The notes under the pieces were generated by a model. The model saw only the letters and a program-made list of their open reading frames with translations, ran no database searches and was not told the DNA's origin. This document shows positions 7,473-13,350 of a stretch of DNA of 13,350 nt, in pieces. Position numbers and translations under genes: made by a program. This DNA is from an uncultured Eubacteriales bacterium (GTDB taxonomy: Bacteria; Bacillota; Clostridia; Oscillospirales; Oscillospiraceae): assembly GCA_900547745.1 (NCBI GenBank), contig URHT01000040.1:1-13350 (forward strand). The letters are read 5' to 3'. How positions within the stretch are numbered: the stretch's first letter is position 1; each line of letters starts with the position of its first letter.

Positions 7473-9200
7473 TTATTTGGTCAGCGTTTCCACCCATGCG
7501 GAGTACTTGGCGATGTTGGCGTCCCGCTCCGCCGCGTCCCTGCCCTGCGTCAGGATGTAGACCTTGATCTTGGGCTCCGTGCCGGAGGGGCGGACGAGGA
7601 TAGTGGTGCCGTCGGCCAGCTCGTAGCGCAGGACGTTGCTGCCGTGCAGCTCCATGGGAGAGGCAGCGCCGGTGGCGCAGTCCACGGCGGTGCCGTCGGC
7701 GTAGTCCTTGCGGACGGACACGGCGACGCCGGCGATCTCGGCGGGCGGCGTCTGGCGCAGGCGCTTCATCAGCGCGGCCATCTTCTCCAGACCGTCCACG
7801 CCGGGCATCACAAGGTTGTGGGTCTTTTCGCCGTACCAGCCGTACTTGGCGTACAGCGCCAGCAGCGCATCGTAGAGGGTCATGCCCTGCGCGGCGTACC
7901 AGCCGGCCATCTCCGTGACCATCAGGGAGGCGGTGACGGCGTCCTTGTCCCGGACGTAGTCGCCCAGCATGTAGCCGTAGCTCTCCTCGTAGGACATGAT
8001 GACCTCGCCCTGACCGGAGGATTCCAGCTCGCCCTTCTTCTCGGCCATGAACTTGAAGCCGGTGAAGGTGTCGTAGCAGGTGACGCCGTTGGATTCGGCC
8101 ACCTTGCGGGCCATGTTGGTGGTGACGATGGACTTGAGGAACACCGGCTTCTCCGGCATCTTGCCGGCCCGGCGCAGCGCGCCGATGAGGTAGTCCAGCA
8201 GCAGCACGCCGGTCTGGTTGCCGGTGACGGCCACGAATTTGCCGCTGTGGTCGCGCACCATGATGCCCACGCGGTCACTGTCGGGATCGGTGCCCAGAAT
8301 GAAGTCCGCGCCCACCTTATCCGCCAGCTCGATGGCCAGATAGAAGCCCTCCGGATTCTCCGGATTGGGGGAGGCCACGGTGGGGAAATTGCCGTCCAGC
8401 ACCATCTGCTGCTCCACGCAGTACAGGTGCTTTACGCCCAGACCCCGCAGAGCCTCCGGCACCAGCTTCCAGCCGCAGCCGTGGAACGGGGTGTATACCA
8501 CCTTGAAGGTGTCGGCCACCTTAGCCATGGAATCCCGGTCATTGACCATAGCCATGACGTTCTCCATAAAGGCGCGATCCGTCTCCTCGCCCATGATCTC
8601 GATGAGGCCGGCCTTTACGGCTTCATCGAAGTCCATGCGCTTCACACCGGTGAAGATGTCGATCTTCTCCAGCTGGGCGGCGATGGCGTCGGCGTGCTGG
8701 GGCGGCAGCTGCGCGCCGTCAGACCAGTAGACCTTGTAGCCGTTGTACTCCTTGGGGTTGTGGCTGGCGGTGACGTTGATGCCCGCCTGGCAGCCGTAGT
8801 AGCGGACGGCGAAGCTCAGCTCCGGCGTGGGGCGCAGGGACTCAAAGATGCGGACATGGATGCCGTTGGCGGCGCAGACCTCCGCAGCGGCATGGGAAAA
8901 GAGCATGTTGTTGTTGCGGCAGTCCATGCAGATGGCCACGCCCTTCTTTTTGGCCTCCTCGCCCTCGGCGGCGATGACGTTGGAAAAGCCCTGTGTGGCC
9001 CAGCGGATGACGTGGATGTTCATCTGGTGCAGGCCTACCTTCATGGTCCCGCGCAGACCGGCGGTGCCGAACTCCAGCGGCCCGTAAAAGCGGTTCTCGA
9101 TCTCCTTTTCGTCGCCGGCGATGCTCTCCAGCTCCGCGTGCTCGGCGGGGGAGAGGGCGTCGCTGTGGAGCCAGCGCTCGTATTCCTGTTTGTAGCTCAT
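7473..9200 (-). CDS. Phosphoglucomutase/phosphomannomutase (alpha-D-phosphohexomutase)
   Basis: A 575-residue cytoplasmic enzyme of the alpha-D-phosphohexomutase superfamily, in the long PgcA-like class. It interconverts glucose-6-phosphate and glucose-1-phosphate, the precursor of UDP-glucose for polysaccharide synthesis. All four active-site motifs are intact: the phosphoserine loop TASHNP (S146), the metal-binding DPDSDR (D305, D307, D309), the sugar-recognition EESYGY (405-410) and the phosphate-binding RPSGTEPK (537-544). The early GTAGLRG segment (45-51) is also typical. The ATG at 9200 has AAAGGAG upstream. It is the last gene of the walJ-rlmH-DUF2007 run, 29 bases after the DUF2007 stop, and ends just before a terminator. 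A mannose or bisphosphate preference cannot be excluded, but the length and motifs favour phosphoglucomutase. Confidence 0.93.
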   Translation of the reverse strand: MSYKQEYERWLHSDALSPAEHAELESIAGDEKEIENRFYGPLEFGTAGLRGTMKVGLHQMNIHVIRWATQGFSNVIAAEGEEAKKKGVAICMDCRNNNMLFSHAAAEVCAANGIHVRIFESLRPTPELSFAVRYYGCQAGINVTASHNPKEYNGYKVYWSDGAQLPPQHADAIAAQLEKIDIFTGVKRMDFDEAVKAGLIEIMGEETDRAFMENVMAMVNDRDSMAKVADTFKVVYTPFHGCGWKLVPEALRGLGVKHLYCVEQQMVLDGNFPTVASPNPENPEGFYLAIELADKVGADFILGTDPDSDRVGIMVRDHSGKFVAVTGNQTGVLLLDYLIGALRRAGKMPEKPVFLKSIVTTNMARKVAESNGVTCYDTFTGFKFMAEKKGELESSGQGEVIMSYEESYGYMLGDYVRDKDAVTASLMVTEMAGWYAAQGMTLYDALLALYAKYGWYGEKTHNLVMPGVDGLEKMAALMKRLRQTPPAEIAGVAVSVRKDYADGTAVDCATGAASPMELHGSNVLRYELADGTTILVRPSGTEPKIKVYILTQGRDAAERDANIAKYSAWVETLTK

Positions 9201-9229
9201 ATAGGTACTCCTTTCGGGATGATATGTAC

Positions 9230-9532
9230 TTATTCGTCTTCCTCCACGGGCCGGGAGGTCAGCAGCTCCTGCGCCTCCTCCAGACGGGAGGCGGGGACAT
9301 ACAGGCTGACGCCGAAGCCGGAAAAGCCGTTGATGACCTTGCCGGCCCCGCCCTCGCGGTCGTAATACTTGAAGCAGGGGATACCGTAGGCCGACAGCAG
9401 GGAAATGACGGTGTCGGCATCGGCGGCGGAGTCAAAGGTCTGCTTCAGCAGCACGGCCCTTTCGTCGTGTCCGGCTTCGTCCTTGGGCCACGCAGGCACG
9501 TCCGGACGGCCGGTAAAGCTCCAATTCTCCAT
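9230..9532 (-). CDS. DUF2007 domain small protein
   Basis: A 100-residue soluble protein. The middle and end (ISLLSAYGIPCFKYYD, then GVSLYVPASRLEEAQELL) match the DUF2007 'putative signal-transducing protein' pattern of a helix, a G-I-P turn and a strand ending in V-P-x-x-x-x-x-E-A. This is a small ferredoxin-like alpha-beta unit with no known catalytic residues. The start is fixed by AGGAGG at 9540-9545, which overlaps the rlmH TAG at 9544-9546, so translation is probably coupled. It lies between rlmH and phosphoglucomutase in one operon. The biochemical role is unknown; the family name is from recognition of the pattern. Confidence 0.75.
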   Translation of the reverse strand: MENWSFTGRPDVPAWPKDEAGHDERAVLLKQTFDSAADADTVISLLSAYGIPCFKYYDREGGAGKVINGFSGFGVSLYVPASRLEEAQELLTSRPVEEDE

Positions 9533-9543
9533 GGGATGACCTC

Positions 9544-10026
9544 CTATTTGTGATATTTTGCGCCGCCGGCGATCTGATAGGCGCGGTAGATCTGCTCCAG
9601 CAGCATGATACGGGCCATGTGGTGGGGGAACGTCATGGGCGACATGGAAAGCCGCCAGTCGGCCTGCTGCTTCAGGCTTCCGTCCAGCCCCACGCTGCCG
9701 CCGATGAGGAAGGTGATCTGGGTCTTGCCCTGCACGCCGAAGTCCGCAAGACGGCGGCTCAGCTCCTCACTGGAGCAGGGCTCTCCCTCGATGCACAGCG
9801 CCACCAGCGCGCCGCCCTTAGGCAGCCTTTCCCGGATGGCGGCGGCTTCCGTTTGCAGGGCGCGGCGCAGCTCAGCGGGGGAGGGGTCATCGGGCAGGCG
9901 GCTCTCCGGCAGCTCGATGACCTCCAGGCGGCACAGCCGCTGGAGGCGCTTGACATACTCGGCAGCAGCGTCGATATAGAACCTTTCCTTCAGCTTTCCC
10001 ACGCAGAGGATCGTTACCTTCTGCAT
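9544..10026 (-). CDS. rlmH: 23S rRNA (pseudouridine1915-N3)-methyltransferase RlmH
   Basis: A 160-residue SPOUT-class methyltransferase that methylates pseudouridine 1915 in helix 69 of 23S rRNA in the assembled 70S ribosome, using S-adenosylmethionine. Family landmarks are the N-terminal VTILCVGKLKE, CIEGEPCSSEELSRRLADF, the knot-forming FLIGGSVGLD, the LSMSPMTFPHHMARIMLLEQIYRAYQI segment and the conserved end GAKYHK. The length is exactly that of the family (about 155-160), and the gene looks intact. It overlaps the end of walJ by 13 bases, the common Firmicute walJ-rlmH arrangement, and its stop overlaps the ribosome site of the DUF2007 gene. Confidence 0.97.
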   Translation of the reverse strand: MQKVTILCVGKLKERFYIDAAAEYVKRLQRLCRLEVIELPESRLPDDPSPAELRRALQTEAAAIRERLPKGGALVALCIEGEPCSSEELSRRLADFGVQGKTQITFLIGGSVGLDGSLKQQADWRLSMSPMTFPHHMARIMLLEQIYRAYQIAGGAKYHK

Positions 10027-10798
10027 ACGCTTACCTCCGCTTCATAACAGACGCTGAGTTCACCACGGGGCGCCACATCCACGGAGACATCCAGATCAGA
10101 CAGCGCCGTCTCCATGACCTGCAGGGCGCGGGCGGGGGTGTTATTCTCCCGGCTCAGGTGGGCCAGCACGAAGCGGCGGGTGCCGCATTCCGCCATGCGG
10201 CGGGCGAAGGCGGCGGCGTCCTCGTTGGACAGGTGGCCCCGCCGGCCCAGGATGCGCTGCTTCAGGGGGTAGGGGTACGGCCCGGACAGCAGCCACTCCA
10301 CATCGTGGTTGCTCTCCAGCACCAGCAGGTCTACGCCGGTGAGAGCGGCGGCTCCGGCACGAAGCCGGTATCGGTGAGGATGCCCACCGACTCGCCGCCG
10401 CAGTCGATGCGGTAGTCCACGCCCTCCCCCGCGTCGTGGCTGGTGGCGAACACCGTCACCTGTGCGGGGCCAACGGCAAAGACGCTGCCGGGGGATACAA
10501 GGCGCAGGTGATCGTCCAGCCCCGGCAGGCGGCTGCGGAGATAGAAGGCCGTGCCGCCGCTGGCGTACAGCGGGACGGCATGGTGCTTCAGGAGGGTGGC
10601 AAGGCCCGCCGTGTGATCCGTATGCTCATGGGTGATGAGGATGGCGGACAGGTCGTCCGGCGTCAGATCCAGCAGAGCAAGGGACTGCTTGATGCGGCGG
10701 GCGGAGATGCCGGCATCCACCAGCAGGTGGACGCCGCAGGCGGAGACCAGCAGGCTGTTGCCCTCGGAGCCGCTGGCCAGTGTATGTACAGAGATCAA
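10014..10798 (-). pseudogene. walJ: WalJ/YycJ metallo-beta-lactamase-fold hydrolase, frameshifted
   Basis: A WalJ (YycJ) type metallo-beta-lactamase-fold hydrolase interrupted by a one-base shift. The first frame starts at a TTG (10798) and gives residues 1-149 with LASGSEGNS, LLVDAGIS and the zinc motif THEHTDH (H57, H59, D61, H62), up to ILTDTGFVPE. It then runs six codons out of frame to a TAG at 10331-10333. The other frame continues as ALTGVDLLVLESNHDVEWL, then RRGHLSNEDAA and FVLAHLSRENNTP, all family motifs. Adding one base near 10351-10352 (GAGCC to GAGGCC on the coding strand) joins the halves into a 261-residue protein, the normal length. WalJ is linked to cell-wall and DNA-repair coordination in Firmicutes, often beside walRK, which is not seen here. 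The break may be a sequencing error, since both halves are otherwise well preserved. Confidence 0.9.
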
Positions 10799-10810
10799 AG
10801 CGGTATGTAC

Positions 10811-10816
10811 CTTTCC
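10811..10816 (-). promoter_or_regulatory. Ribosome binding site for the walJ TTG start
   Basis: On the - strand GAAAGG lies 12 bases before the TTG at 10798, somewhat farther than usual. No ATG or GTG occurs in the right frame nearby, and ISVHTLASGSEGN begins where WalJ proteins normally begin, so the TTG is the best available start. Confidence 0.45.
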
Positions 10817-10817
10817 G

Positions 10818-10879
10818 GAAAAATGACAGCGTCCGTTGCAGCAAGCCGCAAAGGCTGCGGCCTCTCGCAGCGGACGCTG
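10818..10879 (-). terminator. Y-shaped terminator/attenuator between murA and walJ
   Basis: An outer inverted repeat, CAGCGTCCG (10827-10835) with CGGACGCTG (10871-10879), extends by TGC/GCA pairs across one mismatch on the - strand. It encloses a second hairpin, GCCGCA (10845-10850) with TGCGGC (10856-10861). On the - strand the structure is followed by TCATTTTT. It lies 11 bases after the murA stop and before walJ, so it should stop most murA transcripts. No promoter is visible between it and walJ, which suggests read-through or attenuation. Confidence 0.75.
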
Positions 10880-10890
10880 GAAGGTGTATG

Positions 10891-12189
10891 TCAGCTGATG
10901 TGGGATTCGACTTCGCTCTCCTCGGGCACGTCCACCATGGCGATATCCGCGCCCACGGCGCGGAGCTTGCCCACCAGATCCTCGTAGCCGCGCTCGATAT
11001 ACTGGACGCAGCTGAGCTCGGTGGTGCCCTTGGCGGCCAGACCGGCGATGACCAGCGCCGCACCGGCCCGTAGGTCGCAGGCCTGAATGGGCGCGCCCAC
11101 CAGCTGGCCGGCACCCTCGATGACGGCCACCTTGCCGTCCACCTGAATGTGGGCACCCATGCGCTTCAGCTCGTCCACATACTTGAAGCGGTTGGCACCG
11201 TAGACCCCCTCGGTGACAAGGCTGGTGCCCTGCGCCAGGGACAGCACGGCGGCGATCTGGGGCTGCATATCCGTAGGGAAGCCGGGGTAGGGCAGGGTCT
11301 TGACGTTGGTTTTCTGCAGCGGCTCGCTGCGGCGCACCAGCAGCGTGTCGTCGTTCTCCTCAACCACGACGCCCATCTCCATCAGCTTGGCGCTGATGCA
11401 GTCCATGTGCTTGGGAATGATGTTCTTCAGCAGCAGCTGACCGCCGGTGGCGGCCACAGCGGCCATATAGGTGCCCGCCTCGATCTGGTCGGGGATGATG
11501 CAGTAGGTGCCGCCGGTGAGACGCTCCACGCCCCGGATCTTGATGGAGTCGGTGCCGGCGCCCTTGATATCCGCGCCCATGGAGTTCAGGAAGTTGGCCA
11601 GATCCACGATGTGGGGCTCCTTGGCGGCGTTTTCGATGGTGGTGACGCCGTCGGCCAGCGCGGCGGCCATCATGATGTTCATGGTGGCGCCCACGGAGAC
11701 AACGTCCAGGTACACCGGGGCACCGGTGAGTCGGCCGTTTTTGGCGGCAGTGTGGATGAAGCCGCCCTCCACGGATACCTCCGCGCCCATGGTGGTGAAG
11801 CCCTTGATGTGCTGGTCGATGGGGCGGACGCCGAAGTTGCAGCCGCCGGGCATGGCCACGGTGGCCTGTCCGAACCGGCCCAGCAGCGCGCCCAGCAGAT
11901 AGTAGCTGGCGCGGATGCGGCGGGCCAGCTCGTAGGACGGGCGGGTGCTGTGGATGGCGTGGCAGTCGAGCTCCACCGCGTGGCGGTTCAGCACGCGGAT
12001 GCGGGCGCCCAGCTCCTCCAGAATGGAGAAGAACAGGGTCACGTCGCTGATCTGGGGGATGTTCTCGATGCGGCAGACGCCGTCCACCAGCAGGGCGGCG
12101 GGGATGATGGCGACGGCGGCGTTCTTCGCGCCGCTGATGGTTACTTCGCCGAACAGCGGATGGCCGCCGTGGATAATGTATTTGTTCAA
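10891..12189 (-). CDS. murA: UDP-N-acetylglucosamine 1-carboxyvinyltransferase (MurA)
   Basis: A 432-residue cytoplasmic enzyme that transfers enolpyruvate from phosphoenolpyruvate to UDP-N-acetylglucosamine, the first committed step of peptidoglycan synthesis and the fosfomycin target. The family landmarks are all present: KYIIHGGHPLFGEVTISGAKNAAV with K22-N23, the catalytic-loop cysteine C117 in MPGGCNFGVRPIDQH, GFPTDMQPQ with the catalytic Asp, and RGYEDLVGKLRAVGADI near the end. Cys at 117 predicts fosfomycin sensitivity, unlike Asp-bearing MurA variants. The start is a TTG at 12189 with AGAGGGA 6 bases upstream; the resulting N-terminus (MNKYIIHGG) fits the family. Firmicutes often have two paralogues (MurA/MurZ); which one this is cannot be told here. 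It has its own promoter and terminator. Confidence 0.97.
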   Translation of the reverse strand: MNKYIIHGGHPLFGEVTISGAKNAAVAIIPAALLVDGVCRIENIPQISDVTLFFSILEELGARIRVLNRHAVELDCHAIHSTRPSYELARRIRASYYLLGALLGRFGQATVAMPGGCNFGVRPIDQHIKGFTTMGAEVSVEGGFIHTAAKNGRLTGAPVYLDVVSVGATMNIMMAAALADGVTTIENAAKEPHIVDLANFLNSMGADIKGAGTDSIKIRGVERLTGGTYCIIPDQIEAGTYMAAVAATGGQLLLKNIIPKHMDCISAKLMEMGVVVEENDDTLLVRRSEPLQKTNVKTLPYPGFPTDMQPQIAAVLSLAQGTSLVTEGVYGANRFKYVDELKRMGAHIQVDGKVAVIEGAGQLVGAPIQACDLRAGAALVIAGLAAKGTTELSCVQYIERGYEDLVGKLRAVGADIAMVDVPEESEVESHIS

Positions 12190-12195
12190 GGCAGT

Positions 12196-12202
12196 TCCCT
12201 CT
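12196..12202 (-). promoter_or_regulatory. Ribosome binding site for the murA TTG start
   Basis: AGAGGGA on the - strand lies 6 bases before the TTG at 12189. It supports the unusual start codon over any downstream ATG, since the MurA N-terminal motif begins immediately after the TTG. Confidence 0.75.
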
Positions 12203-12300
12203 TTTCAGGTGGTCAATAGGCTCTGGCAACAGTGTGCCCGGAGCGTGGAAACTTCATACCGCAAAGCGCGGCGGAAGATGTTGTATATGCAAACAAAGAC

Positions 12301-12328
12301 AGTATACCATATTTTTTGGCAAAAGCAA
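12301..12328 (-). promoter_or_regulatory. Promoter of murA
   Basis: On the - strand TATACT (12301-12306) is preceded by TGG, giving an extended -10 (TGGTATACT). TTGCTT (12323-12328) is a fair -35 at 16 bases. The leader to the TTG would be about 105 bases. The -35 overlaps an inverted repeat, CAATAAAT/ATTTATTG at 12326-12349. Confidence 0.6.
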
Positions 12329-12349
12329 TAAATCCACGAAAATTTATTG
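12326..12349. repeat. Inverted repeat at the murA -35 region
   Basis: CAATAAAT (12326-12333) and ATTTATTG (12342-12349) are perfect 8-bp arms around an 8-base loop. The repeat overlaps the -35 of the murA promoter and could be a regulator site. It is not followed by a T-run suited to termination. Confidence 0.45.
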
Positions 12350-12505
12350 GAAAAGTACAAGAAAAGTCAGGATAGTACAGGATAGCGTGAAACACTTGCG
12401 CAATTGATGAAATAAGGACGGAAAAATTTCAGGAACACGCAGGGACGTACAACCGGGGGCGGCGACGCGGGGAGAGGTGACATCATTCAGGGAGGAGTGG
12501 CAAGT

Positions 12506-13350
12506 ATGATCGAATGGAAGGATTGGCGTCTGACGTGGGACGGTGCGCCGGCGGCTATGCAGTTCGATAACGGCAGCGTGTGGCTGGACGTGATCGGGGA
12601 CATGCCGGAGGGGTACGACTGGGAGCTGCTGCTGCAGGAGCCGGAGGGCGGTCTGGACATCCTGCCGATGCAGGCGCGGCCCGGCGGTGCGGGTGTGCTG
12701 CTGCAGCGGGAAAATCTGCCCAAGGGCGGTATCTACACCCTGCAGGTGCGGGGGACGCTGCGCGCCGACGGCGTGACCCAGCGGCACAGCAGCGTGACGG
12801 AGGTGCTGGTGCCGGAGAGCCTGTCGGAGGGGGCGGCATGGCCGGAGCTGCCCACGGCGTTCCGGCAGCTGGAGACGCGGCTGCGGGAGCTGGCGGCGCA
12901 TCCACCCCAGCCGGGCGGCGAGGGGTACTGGATGCTGTGGGACGCGGAGAGCGGCGCGTATCAGGCCAGCCGTCTGCCGGTGGGCACCGGCGGGCCTAAG
13001 GGTGATACCGGTGCGTCCGGCCCCAAGGGAGAGAAGGGAGAGAAGGGCGACAAGGGCGACAAGGGCGATACCGGCGACAAGGGCGACAAGGGTGATACCG
13101 GCGACAAGGGGGAGAAGGGTGATACCGGCGCGGCGGCGCCGGTGTACGCGGCCGGTGACAACATCCGCATCAGCGGCGGCGTTATCTCCACGCAGGCGTT
13201 CCCCTGCGCCCCCAATCTGCTGCGAAACTGGTACTTTGGCCGTCCGGTGAATCAGCGAGGCGTCAGCGGCACCATCAGCACCGCCGGGTACTTTCTGGAC
13301 GGGTGGAAGCTGGTCAGCGGCTCCGTGACCATCGGGGCGGACGGCATCAC
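12506..13350 (+). CDS. Collagen-like phage tail-fibre/baseplate-type protein (partial, runs off the window)
   Basis: A + strand gene starting at ATG 12506, with GGAGGAG 8 bases upstream, still open after 281 codons at the window edge. The N-terminal 135 residues (WKDWRLTWDGAPAAMQFDNG, then GGIYTLQVRGTL, VLVPESL and a short helical FRQLETRLRELA) resemble the N-terminal attachment region of clostridial prophage baseplate and tail-fibre proteins. Residues 163-210 are 16 uninterrupted Gly-X-Y triplets rich in GDK, GEK and GDT, predicted to form a trimeric collagen helix. From 237, NLLRNWYFGRPVNQRG and then YFLDGWKL match the receptor-binding-type domain common in gut phage fibres. There is no signal peptide, which fits a virion or tailocin part better than a secreted surface protein. 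The neighbour is housekeeping murA, so either a prophage begins here or this is a stray gene. The family assignment is from recognition. Confidence 0.8.
   Translation, partial: MIEWKDWRLTWDGAPAAMQFDNGSVWLDVIGDMPEGYDWELLLQEPEGGLDILPMQARPGGAGVLLQRENLPKGGIYTLQVRGTLRADGVTQRHSSVTEVLVPESLSEGAAWPELPTAFRQLETRLRELAAHPPQPGGEGYWMLWDAESGAYQASRLPVGTGGPKGDTGASGPKGEKGEKGDKGDKGDTGDKGDKGDTGDKGEKGDTGAAAPVYAAGDNIRISGGVISTQAFPCAPNLLRNWYFGRPVNQRGVSGTISTAGYFLDGWKLVSGSVTIGADGI
12992..13135 (+). repeat. Collagen-like Gly-X-Y coding tandem repeat
   Basis: Sixteen Gly-X-Y triplets (GPK GDT GAS GPK, then mainly GEK, GDK and GDT) are encoded by near-identical 9-base units such as AAGGGCGAC and ACCGGCGAC. The array is imperfect and in frame, and its repeat number could change by slippage. 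The Lys-Gly-Asp/Glu pattern is the charge pairing used by bacterial collagens that lack hydroxyproline. Confidence 0.92.

Larger units (their letters stand above)
12190..12505. other. 316-bp A/T-rich intergenic region between murA and the tail-fibre-like gene
   Basis: This is the only stretch over 300 bases without a convincing gene. It separates two divergent genes. It contains the murA ribosome site and promoter, an 8-bp inverted repeat, a tandem CAGGATAG repeat (12368-12375 and 12378-12385), and the GGAGGAG ribosome site (12491-12497) of the + strand gene. The middle is A/T-rich and the last 60 bases GC-rich. I see no tRNA, convincing small RNA gene or phage attachment repeat. A 60-codon - strand open frame at 12213-12395 lacks a ribosome site and crosses the murA promoter. 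Confidence 0.7.

Noticed and set aside
7461..9365. Long + strand open frame of about 630 codons antisense to phosphoglucomutase
   Set aside because: The - strand frame has every phosphohexomutase motif. The antisense product is a repetitive Val/Gly/His/Ala-rich sequence with no recognisable family, and it starts just after a terminator hairpin.
10331..10360. Programmed -1 frameshift in walJ
   Set aside because: The codons at the junction (CCG GAG CCG) do not form an X-XXY-YYZ slippery site, and WalJ homologues are made from a single frame; a mutation or sequencing error fits better.
11149..12219. Long + strand open frame antisense to murA
   Set aside because: It mirrors the murA reading frame, has low-complexity His/Gly/Val composition and no ribosome site.
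12213..12395. Small - strand open frame upstream of murA
   Set aside because: No ribosome site, A/T-rich non-coding composition, and it crosses the murA promoter; a coding role is not supported.
12992..13135. Possible CRISPR-like or satellite array
   Set aside because: The repeats are 9-base, contiguous, in frame and encode collagen triplets; there are no spacers.
12961..13215. - strand frame with repeated Ser-Pro-Leu units
   Set aside because: It is the reverse complement of the Gly-X-Y repeat. The + strand frame has a ribosome site, a coherent N-terminal domain and a matching C-terminal domain.

Overview
The window is a high-GC stretch of bacterial chromosome, most likely from a Clostridia-class Firmicute of the Oscillospiraceae (gut Oscillibacter/Flavonifractor-like). 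The evidence is strong AGGAGG-type ribosome sites, TTG starts, A/T-rich promoters set in GC-rich coding DNA, and a Firmicute gene set (DUF1836 regulator, DegV protein, WalJ, RlmH). The genus is an inference.

Region 1 (1-4989, + strand) is the 3' end of an exopolysaccharide or capsule operon. It holds the tail of an unidentified gene, a large O-antigen-ligase/polymerase-like membrane protein, a GT4 glycosyltransferase, and a polyprenyl-phosphate sugar transferase that would start the repeat unit. The last two genes overlap by 4 bp (ATGA). A perfect 15-bp hairpin at 4991-5024 ends the operon and also serves the converging gene.

Region 2 (5055-7458) has a DUF1836 regulator (- strand) divergent from a two-gene + strand operon of an SGNH/GDSL hydrolase and a DegV lipid-binding protein. 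The 138-bp intergenic region carries two face-to-face sigma-A-type promoters and a repeated ATATCAC motif in both, with small palindromes over the -35 and -10 of the hydrolase promoter. A strong bidirectional terminator follows degV.

Region 3 (7473-12189, - strand) runs in transcription order murA, a Y-shaped terminator or attenuator, walJ, rlmH, a DUF2007 gene and a phosphoglucomutase. These are envelope and housekeeping genes. walJ as given is broken by a single-base frameshift near 10351; restoring one base gives an ordinary 261-residue protein.

Region 4 (12190-13350) is a 316-bp A/T-rich intergenic region with the murA promoter, then the 5' part of a + strand gene running off the window. 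Its product has a phage baseplate/tail-fibre-like N-terminus, a 16-triplet collagen-like Gly-X-Y tract, and the start of a tail-fibre-like C-terminal domain.

Most of the window is ordinary. I see no CRISPR array, transposase, integrase, tRNA, rRNA or clear undescribed defence system. The points most worth a second look are the walJ frameshift, the divergent DUF1836 control region, the isolated collagen-like tail-fibre gene beside murA, and the extra domains in the ligase-like protein.
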